A stretch of 64,000 bases of DNA from Glaciecola flavus (GCF_042646125.1 NZ_JBHRSW010000029.1:1-64000); one strand, 5' to 3'. Shown: positions 51,507 to 61,389, counted from the stretch's first letter. Translations and numbers: made by a program. The notes: a model not told the origin generated them from the letters alone.

Positions 51507-52850
51507 ATGCGTATTCAAATGTTAGCACCGCAGACACAGCTTAGGCATAAACGGCTTCTTAGCATCGCTTTTCCACTTATTGTAGCAAATATTACTACGC
51601 CCTTGTTAGGTCTGGTTGATACCGCAATTTTAGGTCGCATGGGTGGGCTGCACTATTTGGCGGGGGCAGCCGTTGGCAGCCTGATTATTACTCAGTTGTA
51701 TTGGGTATGTGGTTTTTTAAAAATGTCGATTACTGGACTTAGTGCTCAAGCTGACCCTACTCGTGCACAAAGCAAAGTAAATGTCGTTGTGCAGGGCGTA
51801 CTTGCGAGTATATTGTTAGCCATTGTCATATTGTTGCTCAATCCACTTATTTTAAAGGCTGGTCTTTGGTTTGTAGGGGAGCAAGGACTAACTAATCAGA
51901 GTACAGTCGACTATTTCGAAACGCGAATATGGGGAGCTCCCGCAGCACTAACTAATTTAGTGCTCATTGGTTGGCTAGTGGGGCAGCAGCTCACGCGGTC
52001 AGTCCTCATCATTCAGGTGTTTACCAATATCATCAATATTATTGCAAGTCTTGTATTCGTCTACTTTTTTGATTGGGGCGTAACGGGCGTCGCTGCGGGC
52101 ACCTTGGTGGCGGAATACGCCAGCGTAGTGATGTGTTTCAGCTTGGTGGTAAAAGCCTTGTCTGGACAGGCCTACGATTTGAATTTACCAAACCTTGCGT
52201 CTTTACTGAGACTTGCCAGTCTGAATGCAAATATATTTATTCGCAACTTAGCACTACAGTTTACTCTTGCTTTTGTCACCTTGATTGGGGTGGGCTACGG
52301 CACTGAGGCCGCGGCGATGAACGCAATTTTGATGCAGTTTTTCTCGCTGATTGCACTAGGTTTAGATGGGATCGCCAATGCCGTTGAATCACTGGTCGGG
52401 CGTGCAAAAGGACAAAAAGACTTTGTGTCACTAAAAAAAGAGGTCAACACAGGATTGATATGGTCGAGCATCATTGCCCTTCTATATACCACTGTATTCT
52501 ATGTGTTTGGTGACGAAATTTTGCGCTTGCTTTCGAACAACGAAGACCTTTTTATTTTGTTTGAGGACTATCATGTCCTCGTCCTTCTTTTGCCTCTAGT
52601 CAGCCATTGGTGCTTTTTATTTGATGGCGTTTACGTGGGGCTGACGGCAGGTAAAACCATGAGAAACACAATGTTGATAAGCACACTTTGTGTATTTTTA
52701 CCTACGTATTACCTGAATAATAGCTCAGGTAACATGGCACTTTGGTTAGCGCTCCTTGCATTTTTGGCTAGTCGAGGCGTATTGTTGTGGGGCGATTATT
52801 ACTTGAATACTCGCCGTTATCCCCATACAAGGCTATTTGGTCAACCTTAG
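51507..52850 (+). CDS. MATE-family efflux pump (DinF-like)
   Basis: The 447-residue protein has 12 membrane segments in two halves. The first half begins IAFPLIVANITTPLLGLVDTAILGRMG, and LDGIANAVESLVGRAKGQ marks the second half; both fit the DinF branch of MATE. It exports cationic drugs by Na+ or H+ exchange. It is not next to lexA and shows no SOS box. Confidence 0.9.
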   Translation: MRIQMLAPQTQLRHKRLLSIAFPLIVANITTPLLGLVDTAILGRMGGLHYLAGAAVGSLIITQLYWVCGFLKMSITGLSAQADPTRAQSKVNVVVQGVLASILLAIVILLLNPLILKAGLWFVGEQGLTNQSTVDYFETRIWGAPAALTNLVLIGWLVGQQLTRSVLIIQVFTNIINIIASLVFVYFFDWGVTGVAAGTLVAEYASVVMCFSLVVKALSGQAYDLNLPNLASLLRLASLNANIFIRNLALQFTLAFVTLIGVGYGTEAAAMNAILMQFFSLIALGLDGIANAVESLVGRAKGQKDFVSLKKEVNTGLIWSSIIALLYTTVFYVFGDEILRLLSNNEDLFILFEDYHVLVLLLPLVSHWCFLFDGVYVGLTAGKTMRNTMLISTLCVFLPTYYLNNSSGNMALWLALLAFLASRGVLLWGDYYLNTRRYPHTRLFGQP

Positions 52851-52865
52851 CGCCTTGTACATTTA

Positions 52866-53444
52866 CTAATAATATGAATGTTCACCGGCTTGGTGCTCGG
52901 TTGCGTCCTTGACAGCGGTTATTTCTCCTGCAAACTGCTCTAACATCTGTTTTTCAATGCCGTCTTTTAGGGTTACATCGACCATTGAACACCCATTACA
53001 ACCGCCTCCAAATTGAAGGATTGCTGCACCCTCTTCCGTTATTTCAACTAGCATAACTTGACCACCGTGGTTAGCCAATTGAGGATTGATCTCCGTTTCT
53101 ATCAAGTAGTTTACGCGATCGACCAATGGCGCGTCGTCAGCCAATTTGCGTGCTTTAGCGTTGGGTGCCTTTAGTGTGAGTTGCGAGCCCATTTGATCGG
53201 TGACAAAGTCAATTTCGGCTTCTTCTAAGAAAGGTGCACTTTCTTCATCAATCACGGCATCAAAGCCATTAAATGGCAATCTGATATCCGTTTCTTCAAC
53301 GGCTTCAGGTGGGCAGTATGACACCCCGCACTCGGCTTTAGCTGTACCGGGATTAACAACAAATACACGAATGTTTGTGCCTTCTTGTTGTTGCGAAAGT
53401 AATTTTCCAAAATGTTCTTGGGCTTTTTCAGAAATATTAACCAT
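52866..53444 (-). CDS. nfuA: Fe-S biogenesis protein NfuA
   Basis: The 192-residue protein has a degenerate A-type domain at the N-terminus (ISEKAQEHFGKLLSQQQEGTNIRVFVVNPGTAKAECGVSYC) and a NifU C-terminal domain with the cluster-binding motif GGGCNGCSMVDVTLKDG. It is a carrier of 4Fe-4S clusters. The length matches E. coli NfuA (191). It is divergent from the M14 peptidase gene. Confidence 0.96.
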   Translation of the reverse strand: MVNISEKAQEHFGKLLSQQQEGTNIRVFVVNPGTAKAECGVSYCPPEAVEETDIRLPFNGFDAVIDEESAPFLEEAEIDFVTDQMGSQLTLKAPNAKARKLADDAPLVDRVNYLIETEINPQLANHGGQVMLVEITEEGAAILQFGGGCNGCSMVDVTLKDGIEKQMLEQFAGEITAVKDATEHQAGEHSYY

Positions 53445-53581
53445 AAGGACCTCATCAAACGAATTGTCATTAGTATAACAAAATTACTTGAGTAAAACAG
53501 TCAAGTATTTCTTAGTTTTGTCCATTTAGCAAAAAATTGCGTATCATATTGCGAACAATAAAAATGATAAGGACAGATTGT

Positions 53582-56146
53582 ATGCTGCGTGTGTTAAGCA
53601 GTTTTGTACTTTTACTACTTTTTGCCGGTAGTGTGGGGGCAAGCCACCCGAATATCAAACAAAAAGATCAAGATTACTTGCCTTCTGGGGAATATAACCC
53701 TGATATACCTACGCCATCCGAGGTATTGGGCTATACAGTGGGTACATGGCATGTACGCCATGATCAAATAGTGCGGTATATGGAGGTTTTGGCTGAACGT
53801 TCGGATAGAGTATCCATGGAAGTTACTGGCTACACACACGAACAGCGCCCACTACTGTTGCTGACTATTACAAATCGAGCGAACCAAGACAATCTCACCA
53901 GTATTAGAACCAAGCATATACAGCGTATACAGGATGGCTCAGCTGCCTCAGAAAGCGATCCGCTAATTTTCTATATGGGTTATTCTGTGCATGGTAACGA
54001 GCCTTCTGGCGCAAATGCAGCTTTACTTTTAGCCTATTATTTAGCAGCCTCAGAGGATCAAGCTGTCGACACCTTGTTGGCCGAATCTGTGGTTTTACTT
54101 GACCCAGTAATGAATCCTGATGGTTTATCCCGCTTTTCGCAATGGGCAAACATGCACAAGGGCTACACGCTTGTCGCAGACAAACAGCATAGGGAGCATC
54201 GCGAACACTGGCCCTCGGGCAGAACCAATCATTATTGGTTTGACTTGAATCGTGACTGGTTGTTGCTTACGCATCCAGAGTCCAAAGCAAGGGTGGCACA
54301 ATTTCAGGCTTGGCGTCCGCATATATTGACCGATTTTCATGAAATGGGCACAGACAGTACGTACTTTTTCCAGCCGGGTGTCCCTAGTCGCAAAAATCCT
54401 CTTACGCCGGATACTAACGTCACACTCACTACCGAACTGGCCAAGTTTCACGCTAAAGCACTTGATGATGATAAGCAGCTGTATTTTTCACAGGAACGCT
54501 TTGATGATTTTTACTATGGCAAAGGGTCTACTTATCCGGATGCCCATGGCAGTATCGGTATTTTATTTGAACAAGCCAGTAGTCGTGGTCACAAACAAGC
54601 TTCGATAAACGGCGATCTTGACTTCCCGCGCACCATTCAAAATCAATTGACCACTTCTTTATCGACCTTTGAAGGAGCTTTGGCAAATAAAAACGCTATT
54701 CTCGCCTATCAACAACAGTTTTATCGAGAAACTCAGCAGCGTATTAAAGACGATGATATTAAGGGTTATATCATTCGCAAAGGAAAAGACCACTCGCGTT
54801 TTGAACGCATGTTGTCAATTTTACAAGCGCACAATATAACTTGGATGAGCTTGTCTAAGGACGTGTCCATCGAACAACTCAATTTTACCGCGGATAACAG
54901 TGTTTTTGTCCCTTTGGATCAGTTGCAATATAGATTGATTCGATCTTTGTTTAGTGAGCGTAAAGAGTTTCCCGATAACACTTTTTACGATGTATCAAAC
55001 TGGAATATTGCGCTGGCCTTTAACTTAGAATATGCGGCGGTTAGCAACTCAGTAAAAAGAAAAATAAAGACCAAAGCATATCACCCAGCTACAGCACAAG
55101 CCTCGTCTATTAACACTGACGCTGTTGCTTTAGTGTATGAGTGGTATGACTACAAAGCCCCTTTACTTACCCAGCACTTACTTGATGCTGGTTTGAAATT
55201 ACGTGTAGCAGGAGAGGCGTTTTCTTCTATTGAAGCAGGTACACGTATTGATTTTGGTGCAGGGACAATCGTTATTATTGCTGCTGCCAACGACTTGACG
55301 AAAGCGAGCGAACATATCGCACGTTTTGAAAAAGAGCATGGCAGCATGGCAGTAAAAAGTATGAGCAGTGGCTTTACTCTAGAGGGGGTTGATTTAGGTA
55401 GTCCATCCATTGTGCCTCTTGAGAATCCCTCGGTATTGCTGGTGGGCGGTAAAGGCACATCCCAGTACGAAGTGGGAGAAATCTGGCATTACTTGGATAC
55501 GCGAATCGGTATTGCTGCCAGCCTAGTAGATTTGTCTGATCTGGGGACAATTGATATTACGCAGTATAGTCACATTATATTTGCCTCGGGTAACTATGGT
55601 ACTGTTTCTGGCAAAACAAAAGAAAAACTATCCCGTTGGATAAATCAAGGCGGAGTGATGATTGGTCAACGTACAGCCGTCCCTTGGTTCGTAAAAAACG
55701 CATGGTTAGAAAATGAAGTTTTATCCAATGAAGCGATAGATAGAGCTTTCGATACCAAAGAACTCGCGTTTAAAGACAAAGCGGCACTGAGGGCTAAAAA
55801 GCTGGTGGCTGGCGCATCTTACGAAACCGAAATCGATTTAAGCCACCCTTTGTTTTTTGGCTTTTCGTCCTCGCGACTCCCTGTGTTTAAAACCCACAAT
55901 TTTGTTTTAGAAAAAATTGATGACCCTTTTAGGGATCTGGCGCTATACCCTGAATCTCCGTTGTTGGGCGGGTTTACCGCTCCAGAAATGCAAAAATTGA
56001 TTGAGAAAAGCGTGGCAATAAATGTGAGTCCCAAAGGACAAGGTATCGTGATCAGTTTTGTTGATAATATCCATTTCAGAGGGTATTGGGACGGCACAAA
56101 CAAACTTATGGCAAATGCTATATACATGTCTGGGTTGATGAATTAG
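53582..56146 (+). CDS. M14-family zinc carboxypeptidase, exported
   Basis: The 854-residue protein has a signal peptide (MLRVLSSFVLLLLFAGSVGA) and an M14 catalytic domain with zinc ligands in YSVHGNEPSGANA and TDFHEMGTD; GSIGILFEQAS holds the probable catalytic Glu. The C-terminal 400 residues form a further domain with Rossmann/flavodoxin-like patterns (PSVLLVGGKGTSQYEVG). I chose the ATG at 53582 because AAGGA is well spaced; 53564 and 53537 are earlier in-frame starts. It would trim peptides in the periplasm. Confidence 0.88.
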   Translation: MLRVLSSFVLLLLFAGSVGASHPNIKQKDQDYLPSGEYNPDIPTPSEVLGYTVGTWHVRHDQIVRYMEVLAERSDRVSMEVTGYTHEQRPLLLLTITNRANQDNLTSIRTKHIQRIQDGSAASESDPLIFYMGYSVHGNEPSGANAALLLAYYLAASEDQAVDTLLAESVVLLDPVMNPDGLSRFSQWANMHKGYTLVADKQHREHREHWPSGRTNHYWFDLNRDWLLLTHPESKARVAQFQAWRPHILTDFHEMGTDSTYFFQPGVPSRKNPLTPDTNVTLTTELAKFHAKALDDDKQLYFSQERFDDFYYGKGSTYPDAHGSIGILFEQASSRGHKQASINGDLDFPRTIQNQLTTSLSTFEGALANKNAILAYQQQFYRETQQRIKDDDIKGYIIRKGKDHSRFERMLSILQAHNITWMSLSKDVSIEQLNFTADNSVFVPLDQLQYRLIRSLFSERKEFPDNTFYDVSNWNIALAFNLEYAAVSNSVKRKIKTKAYHPATAQASSINTDAVALVYEWYDYKAPLLTQHLLDAGLKLRVAGEAFSSIEAGTRIDFGAGTIVIIAAANDLTKASEHIARFEKEHGSMAVKSMSSGFTLEGVDLGSPSIVPLENPSVLLVGGKGTSQYEVGEIWHYLDTRIGIAASLVDLSDLGTIDITQYSHIIFASGNYGTVSGKTKEKLSRWINQGGVMIGQRTAVPWFVKNAWLENEVLSNEAIDRAFDTKELAFKDKAALRAKKLVAGASYETEIDLSHPLFFGFSSSRLPVFKTHNFVLEKIDDPFRDLALYPESPLLGGFTAPEMQKLIEKSVAINVSPKGQGIVISFVDNIHFRGYWDGTNKLMANAIYMSGLMN

Positions 56147-56152
56147 TCCCCT

Positions 56153-56857
56153 TTATTCGACTTTCGTCACTGCCATACACCAGACAGAAATTTTTATATC
56201 TGGTGTATGGCTGCGTATACATTCGCACAGGTTGTACATACTAGCGCCGGTTGTAATCACATCTTCGACAATACCAATATGTTGTACCTTGATAGGCTCG
56301 CGAAGAGAAAAAGCGTCGTTTGTATTGGCCAGTCGTTGCTCTCTGCTTAGTCGGCTTTGTTGTTTGGTGTGTCGGTGCCTTATGACAGGTTGAATAATGG
56401 GTATTTTATGGTAGCGATTTATTGCTTTGGCAAGCAGCCAAGACTGGTTGTATTGCCGTTGCATAAAGCGCCAAGATGAGATTGGCATGGGCATTAACGC
56501 TTCAGGTAATGCTTCGAGCTGCGAAAGTCGATGAAGTACATAAGTCTCGAAAAAAGTACCTAGAATATCCGCCACCAATGGCTTTTGACTAAATTTAAGT
56601 TGATTTATCAGTGATGCCAAAATGCCATGGTGGTAAGCAATAGCTCTTAAATTATTGTAATTAATTGATAGTAGGCGCTTACTAATAAATTCTAACTCTA
56701 ATAAGTCCATACCCGGCACAGGAAAGTGCGCGAAATCTGTGTCGTGCAAACAATAGTCACAAACAAGCTCATTAGATTCTTGATCACAAATGTAGCATTG
56801 GCGAGTACCGAGCGAACCGATAATTTGTTGGCATATTAGCGGTAGTCGCTTTACCAT
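56153..56857 (-). CDS. comF: ComF-family phosphoribosyltransferase-like protein
   Basis: The 234-residue protein has an N-terminal zinc-finger (CYICDQESNELVCDYCLHD) and a C-terminal PRTase motif IGIVEDVITTGASMYNLCECI. ComF proteins act in DNA uptake or replication restart at natural transformation. ATG at 56857 starts MVKRLPLICQQ; the frame is open to 57040 but overlaps bioH. It is divergent from bioH with a 40-base gap, the arrangement known from E. coli (gntX/bioH). Confidence 0.9.
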   Translation of the reverse strand: MVKRLPLICQQIIGSLGTRQCYICDQESNELVCDYCLHDTDFAHFPVPGMDLLELEFISKRLLSINYNNLRAIAYHHGILASLINQLKFSQKPLVADILGTFFETYVLHRLSQLEALPEALMPMPISSWRFMQRQYNQSWLLAKAINRYHKIPIIQPVIRHRHTKQQSRLSREQRLANTNDAFSLREPIKVQHIGIVEDVITTGASMYNLCECIRSHTPDIKISVWCMAVTKVE

Positions 56858-56897
56858 ATATGAACACTTTCTTCGTTTTTCTCTATACAAGTTTACT

Positions 56898-57728
56898 ATG
56901 CTCTCAAAGCAAGCGCCCCCGACCAAAAGTACTGAATTTAATATTGTTTTTATCCATGGTTGGGGCATGAATAAAGGCGTATGGGAAGCTATTTTTCCGC
57001 AACTTGATAAAATGCAACAGGCTTTACGTGAGCAGGGCATAAACGGTAATTTGCAATTTGTTGATTTACTTGGCTACGGTGAACGGGCAGAAGTCGGTAA
57101 AGGAAAAGAAGTCGCAAGTTTTGATTTACAGTCCTTATGTGACGATTTGAACCTGAGAGTGCCGAAAAATGCGATACTCGTGGGATGGTCTCTAGGAGGA
57201 CTTGTGGCGAGTCAGCTTGCCGTCAAGCGAGAGGACATAATGGGGCTAGTCACAGTCTCATCTTCTCCAAAGTTTGCAGAAACGGAAGATTGGCCAGGTA
57301 TAAAAGTTGATGTGCTCAAAAAGTTTAAATCACAATTGGTCGAGCAAACGCAAAGTACAATCAAGCGTTTTATTGCGATTCAAAACATGGGCATTGACAA
57401 TCAGCGACAGCAAAACAAGTTAATTCAAGATAATATTTTTAAATATCCTGCGGCTTCTGGCTCTGCCCTATCTGATGGTTTAGACATACTACTAAACGAA
57501 GATTTACGATCTACTTGGTCAAGGATCACTTGCCCGCATCTTGCCATATTTGGTTATTTAGACAGTCTTGTTCCTCGCCAAGTTATTCCGTACATTCAGG
57601 CTTGCACTAGTCATACCGAGGTTGAGGTGTTACGCAAAGCGGCTCACGCGCCTTTTTTATCTCACACTGAAGCATTCATCGCATCGCTACAACACTTTTT
57701 ATTAAACTTGGCCGTGATAAAAAACTAA
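56898..57728 (+). CDS. bioH: Pimeloyl-ACP methyl ester carboxylesterase
   Basis: The 276-residue alpha/beta hydrolase has the oxyanion region FIHGWGMNKGVWE, nucleophile GWSLGGLVAS near residue 98, an Asp in FGYLDSLVP and His in AAHAPFLSHTEAF. BioH frees pimeloyl-ACP from its methyl ester in biotin synthesis. Position beside comF supports the assignment. No other bio genes are near. The ribosome site is weak. Confidence 0.9.
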   Translation: MLSKQAPPTKSTEFNIVFIHGWGMNKGVWEAIFPQLDKMQQALREQGINGNLQFVDLLGYGERAEVGKGKEVASFDLQSLCDDLNLRVPKNAILVGWSLGGLVASQLAVKREDIMGLVTVSSSPKFAETEDWPGIKVDVLKKFKSQLVEQTQSTIKRFIAIQNMGIDNQRQQNKLIQDNIFKYPAASGSALSDGLDILLNEDLRSTWSRITCPHLAIFGYLDSLVPRQVIPYIQACTSHTEVEVLRKAAHAPFLSHTEAFIASLQHFLLNLAVIKN

Positions 57729-57793
57729 AGTTTTAGAATTTGCTGCCGATAACTCTTTGAAGGTCTAAGTTTGTAGGTGATGTAGGTGAAATT

Positions 57794-58039
57794 ATGATCG
57801 ACAGTTTGCAATACAGCAGTTTGCCTGATGCTTTTAGTTCAGGTCTTAAAGCGTATCAACAAGGCGCGGCTTTGGTGCAAGACGGCAGTGCAAACTTATC
57901 GCAATCCAATCATAAGACAATCGACATAAATCGTGCCGCGGTCAATCTTATTGCCGGTGGTATTCAAGCTGATGCTGCCGCAAATGTTATTAAGCGCGCA
58001 GATGGGATGATCGGTACGATCATCGATACATTTGCCTAG
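57794..58039 (+). CDS. Small protein resembling a flagellar rod/hook C-terminus
   Basis: The 81-residue protein has no signal peptide or membrane helix. Its second half reads IDINRAAVNLIAGGIQADA then AANVIKRADGMIGTIIDTF. This resembles the C-terminal helix of flagellar rod and hook proteins, where the usual pattern is VdlaeEmvnmI-x-qraYeaNakVIktaDeMlgTLldi. Here the Tyr is missing and the Asn is kept. The N-terminal rod domain is absent. It could bind flagellar parts or be a stand-alone derivative. It sits 13 bases before a metalloprotease-like gene. Confidence 0.6.
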   Translation: MIDSLQYSSLPDAFSSGLKAYQQGAALVQDGSANLSQSNHKTIDINRAAVNLIAGGIQADAAANVIKRADGMIGTIIDTFA

Positions 58040-58048
58040 TCACCGTTG

Positions 58049-58777
58049 ATGATGAACGCGCTCTCTACTCTCCCCAACTTCGATAGCACACGCTATGGCA
58101 ACTTTGTCGGTATCAGTGTGGCTAAATCTGAGCAAGAGACAGAGCAACAAGCGCAGGCAGTGTCAAAGACGAACGAGCGTATTAATGGCGATGTTGCTGG
58201 TTCAAGTGATAGCGTGACTATCTCAGAGCAAGGTAGAACAAGATCTGAGCAAGCATCCTCCGTATCTTCTTCTGACAATGACAGTAAACAAAAGCAAGAT
58301 CCGAATACCTTGAGCGAAGAAGAACAGCAACAAGTCAAAGAGCTAAAACAACGCGACGCAGAAGTCAGGGCACATGAGCAAGCACATGCAGCTGTAGGGG
58401 GGCAATATGCGGGTGCGCCAAGCTATGATTATCAACGAGGTCCCGATGGTAATCGCTACGCCGTGGGCGGAGAAGTACAAATTGATGTAGGGGAAGAAGA
58501 AGACCCTGAGGCCACTATTCAAAAAATGCAGGTAGTGCGTCGCGCAGCTTTAGCGCCGGCCGAGCCGTCTTCACAAGACTATAAAGTAGCCGCAGAAGCC
58601 TCGCAAAAAGAAATAGCAGCAAGGGCTGAGTTAGGCAAAGAGCAAACGGCAGAGCGCAATGGAGATACCGAACCCTCTGACCTAAAAGACACGGTATCTG
58701 ATCAAAATGTTAGTGAATCTCGGTTACAGCAAACGCTTCAGATAAAACAGTATTTATCTGTGCAAAAATACGAGTAA
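58049..58777 (+). CDS. SprA-related putative metalloprotease
   Basis: The 242-residue protein has a low-complexity Ser/Glu/Gln-rich first half. The core reads LKQRDAEVRAHEQAHAAVGGQYAGAPSYDYQRGPDGNRYAVGGEVQID, with a HExxH-type site HEQAH near residue 110. This is the signature of the SprA-related family (putative metalloproteases, often near flagellar genes). There is no signal peptide. The start is at 58049 or 58052 (ATGATG); a TTG at 58046 is less likely. It may form an operon with the small rod-like protein. Confidence 0.75.
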   Translation: MMNALSTLPNFDSTRYGNFVGISVAKSEQETEQQAQAVSKTNERINGDVAGSSDSVTISEQGRTRSEQASSVSSSDNDSKQKQDPNTLSEEEQQQVKELKQRDAEVRAHEQAHAAVGGQYAGAPSYDYQRGPDGNRYAVGGEVQIDVGEEEDPEATIQKMQVVRRAALAPAEPSSQDYKVAAEASQKEIAARAELGKEQTAERNGDTEPSDLKDTVSDQNVSESRLQQTLQIKQYLSVQKYE

Positions 58778-59013
58778 GTTTGAAAACGCGTAGTTAGGTT
58801 TTTTTGCCGCTATGGGCAGAAATTGTTTTCCATTAGCGCCAATCTATTTCATATTCAAAAAGGTCATTTGTGTTCATCGTCAATAGCCACTCGATGCACA
58901 TAAAGCTGAAAAAGCAGGAAAGATAGCGGCATCAAGACAGCCGAAAAGAATTTGAACTAATAATCTACTTTTCTCTCTGACTTCATAAGTAAAAACGCGC
59001 CAGATATAAAAAC

Positions 59014-59838
59014 TTGGATGCTTTAGAGAGACCGTACAGCATAGATTTATCTGTCGCTCTCAACCAAAATCATATCGATGACTGGAAAACTCAAAAAATT
59101 GAGTACGATCAGTCTAGAAACCGAGAGCAGGGATTTAAGCTTTGGTTGTTGGTTGCCGCCCTGCTCCATATACTGTTATTAATACTTGCCACAACTCTTT
59201 TTTATTCTTCACCATACTCATCTTCAATGTCGACAACCCAAAGTGAAAATATTGAATTAAAATCGTATATTTATTCTCCGCCCAAATCTCCGTCCATACC
59301 CATTGCTCCCAAAACGTTACCAAGGCCTAAACCAGATACACTGAGTCAGAGTAATTCAGATAATAATAAGTCTGCGGTAGCACAACACACGAGCAAGGCC
59401 TTTGCTGGTAACGTTCTGGTGAATAGAAACCCAATACTAAAAGGCAAAAAGCCTGCAACATCCACTCAATCGGCGGTATCAATAAACCCACTATCGTCAA
59501 AGAATGGTGTATATATTGGTGATATTGTTAAGCAGCAACTTGAGGGTATTACAAACTACTCAAAGCTAATGCGCGAAGATTTGCAAACATATAAACAGGA
59601 TGCATTGATTGAAATGACCGAGGGGGCTGTTTTTTCGCAAGATTATTTGGACTTGAAAGAGTCGAGAACTGCATCGGTGGATTGTGGTGAAAATTCGAAG
59701 AAGGTATTAGCGACTATCTCTGGCCTTATGGGAGGTAGTATTCGATGTCGGCAATTCAATAATGTTGATCAATTTATCCAAAATAGACTTAACAACCGTA
59801 CGAAAGAGAAAAGCAATAACACTGAGGAAAATCAATGA
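59014..59838 (+). CDS. Membrane-anchored Pro-rich protein, unknown function
   Basis: The 274-residue protein has one membrane helix at about residues 43-63 (LWLLVAALLHILLLILATTLF) after a polar N-terminus. Beyond it lies a Pro/Ser/Lys-rich stretch (PPKSPSIPIAPKTLPRPKP) and a periplasmic domain with two cysteines near residues 224 and 247. The layout recalls TonB-type proteins, but there is no TonB C-terminal domain I can recognise. The start TTG at 59014 has no clear ribosome site and is uncertain. Its stop overlaps the next gene by four bases (ATGA). Confidence 0.55.
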   Translation: MDALERPYSIDLSVALNQNHIDDWKTQKIEYDQSRNREQGFKLWLLVAALLHILLLILATTLFYSSPYSSSMSTTQSENIELKSYIYSPPKSPSIPIAPKTLPRPKPDTLSQSNSDNNKSAVAQHTSKAFAGNVLVNRNPILKGKKPATSTQSAVSINPLSSKNGVYIGDIVKQQLEGITNYSKLMREDLQTYKQDALIEMTEGAVFSQDYLDLKESRTASVDCGENSKKVLATISGLMGGSIRCRQFNNVDQFIQNRLNNRTKEKSNNTEENQ

Positions 59839-60719
59839 AAGTAGCATTCTTAGGCTTAGGAGCAATGGGATTTCCGATGGCTGGACATCTTCAGACAGCG
59901 GGTTATGACTTAACCGTCTATAACAGAACGTACAAAAAAGCTGAAGAATGGCAAGCAAAGTATCAGGGAAAAGTAGAGTCAACACCTGCCCTAGCAGCAA
60001 ATGGCGCTGATGTTGTTCTGATGTGCGTGGGCAATGATGACGATGTGCGCTCTGTCGTGTTCGGTGAGCATGGCGTACTTTCAACAATGGCATCAGGAAG
60101 TATTCTGGTAGACCATACTACAACTTCTGCTGAACTTGCTCGAGAACTGGACGAAAGCCTCCATGCTAAATCAATTGGATTTATTGATGCTCCAGTCTCT
60201 GGAGGGCAAGCTGGAGCCGAAAATGGCAAGTTAACCGTGATGCTAGGTGGAACTGAGGAGCATTACGCGCAAATATCATCGATATTGGATTGTTATGCGC
60301 AAAAACATCAGCTAATGGGAAGTGTTGGTTGTGGTCAGTTAACTAAGATGGTCAATCAAATTTGTATAGCTGGGATTGTTCAAGGTCTTTCTGAGGCGCT
60401 GCATTTTGCTGAAAATGCGAAATTAGATACAGACAAGGTGGTCGACGTGATTTCTAAAGGCGCAGCACAATCATGGCAATTGGAGAATAGGTCAAGCACA
60501 ATGCTAAAAAATCAGTTTGACTTTGGCTTTGCCGTAGACTGGATGCGAAAGGATTTAGGAATTGTATTGGATGAGGCGAACAGAAACAAAAGTCGACTGC
60601 CATTAACTGCACTTGTCGACCAGTTTTACGCGCAAGTGCAAGCCAATGGTGGTGGTCGTTTTGATACCTCTAGTTTAATAACTCTGCTGAACACAAATAA
60701 GTTAAGCGTCGACAAATAA
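59835..60719 (+). CDS. Beta-hydroxyacid dehydrogenase (3-hydroxyisobutyrate dehydrogenase family)
   Basis: The 294-residue enzyme has the NAD(P) motif VAFLGLGAMGFPMAGHLQTAG at the N-terminus, DAPVSGGQAGAENGKLTVMLGG as the substrate-binding block, and the catalytic Lys region GCGQLTKMVNQICI. Family members oxidise 3-hydroxyisobutyrate, tartronate semialdehyde or similar acids; the substrate is not clear. Its ATG overlaps the stop of the preceding membrane protein gene (ATGA), so they are translated together. Confidence 0.9.
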   Translation: MKVAFLGLGAMGFPMAGHLQTAGYDLTVYNRTYKKAEEWQAKYQGKVESTPALAANGADVVLMCVGNDDDVRSVVFGEHGVLSTMASGSILVDHTTTSAELARELDESLHAKSIGFIDAPVSGGQAGAENGKLTVMLGGTEEHYAQISSILDCYAQKHQLMGSVGCGQLTKMVNQICIAGIVQGLSEALHFAENAKLDTDKVVDVISKGAAQSWQLENRSSTMLKNQFDFGFAVDWMRKDLGIVLDEANRNKSRLPLTALVDQFYAQVQANGGGRFDTSSLITLLNTNKLSVDK

Positions 60720-60737
60720 GTAAAGGGAAATCTTTGA

Positions 60738-61187
60738 TCAAATATGGTGTAGCTCCATGATCGTCTCGTCAAATTCGTCTTGTTCAACGATCTTGAAGTT
60801 AAATCTCTCAAAGAATTTCCTCATAATATCATGTCCTTCTACGTAACAAATTGAGACACTGTTGAAGCTTTTTAGCTGTTTAATTTCTTTAAGGACAAGT
60901 TCAACTGCCTTTGTACCGTAGCCCTTGCCTTGCTCTTTACGATCTATGATGAGTTGGTCAATGAATATTTCCTTTGGTTTGCCCTCGGCAAGATTTGGGT
61001 AGTATTGAATGTAACCTACTGGCGTATTTCCGAGATAAATGCCTCTATTCACATAGTGAACATAAAATTTAGACGCGGCTATGGCCTCTGCAGGGAGTGC
61101 GACATAGTTTTCTTGCTCTTTGGTAATCTCTAGGTCAATCATATCGAGCCAGTTGTCTTTCGTTATTTCTCGTAAATTAATATCCAT
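60738..61187 (-). CDS. GNAT-family N-acetyltransferase
   Basis: The 149-residue protein has the acetyl-CoA motif QLIIDRKEQGKGYGTKAVELVLKEI near residue 78 and the C-terminal signature MRKFFERFNFKI. It starts MDINLREITKDNW. Substrate unknown. It is convergent with the dehydrogenase gene, with an 18-base gap. The 202 bases from 61188 to 61389 show nothing I can identify. Confidence 0.85.
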   Translation of the reverse strand: MDINLREITKDNWLDMIDLEITKEQENYVALPAEAIAASKFYVHYVNRGIYLGNTPVGYIQYYPNLAEGKPKEIFIDQLIIDRKEQGKGYGTKAVELVLKEIKQLKSFNSVSICYVEGHDIMRKFFERFNFKIVEQDEFDETIMELHHI

Positions 61188-61389
61188 CTGTGTCCCCTAA
61201 TCAAAGCTAAGGCAGAGGTTGGGGGGCAAATTCAAATTTCAAGCCCAAGTATCAAAGTAGTGCAGAGTTTTGACACTTAAGTATATCTATGTCATTTGGG
61301 GTAGAGGGGGTTGATATCATCTAAACCAGCCAATTGTATGCCTGTAAGTGATTCAATGAGATGCTTGTAGAAAACATGGGATAAATCAC

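Noticed and set aside
51507..52850. SOS control of the DinF-like MATE gene
   Set aside because: No CTG-N10-CAG site lies upstream of it; the resemblance to dinF does not imply LexA control here.
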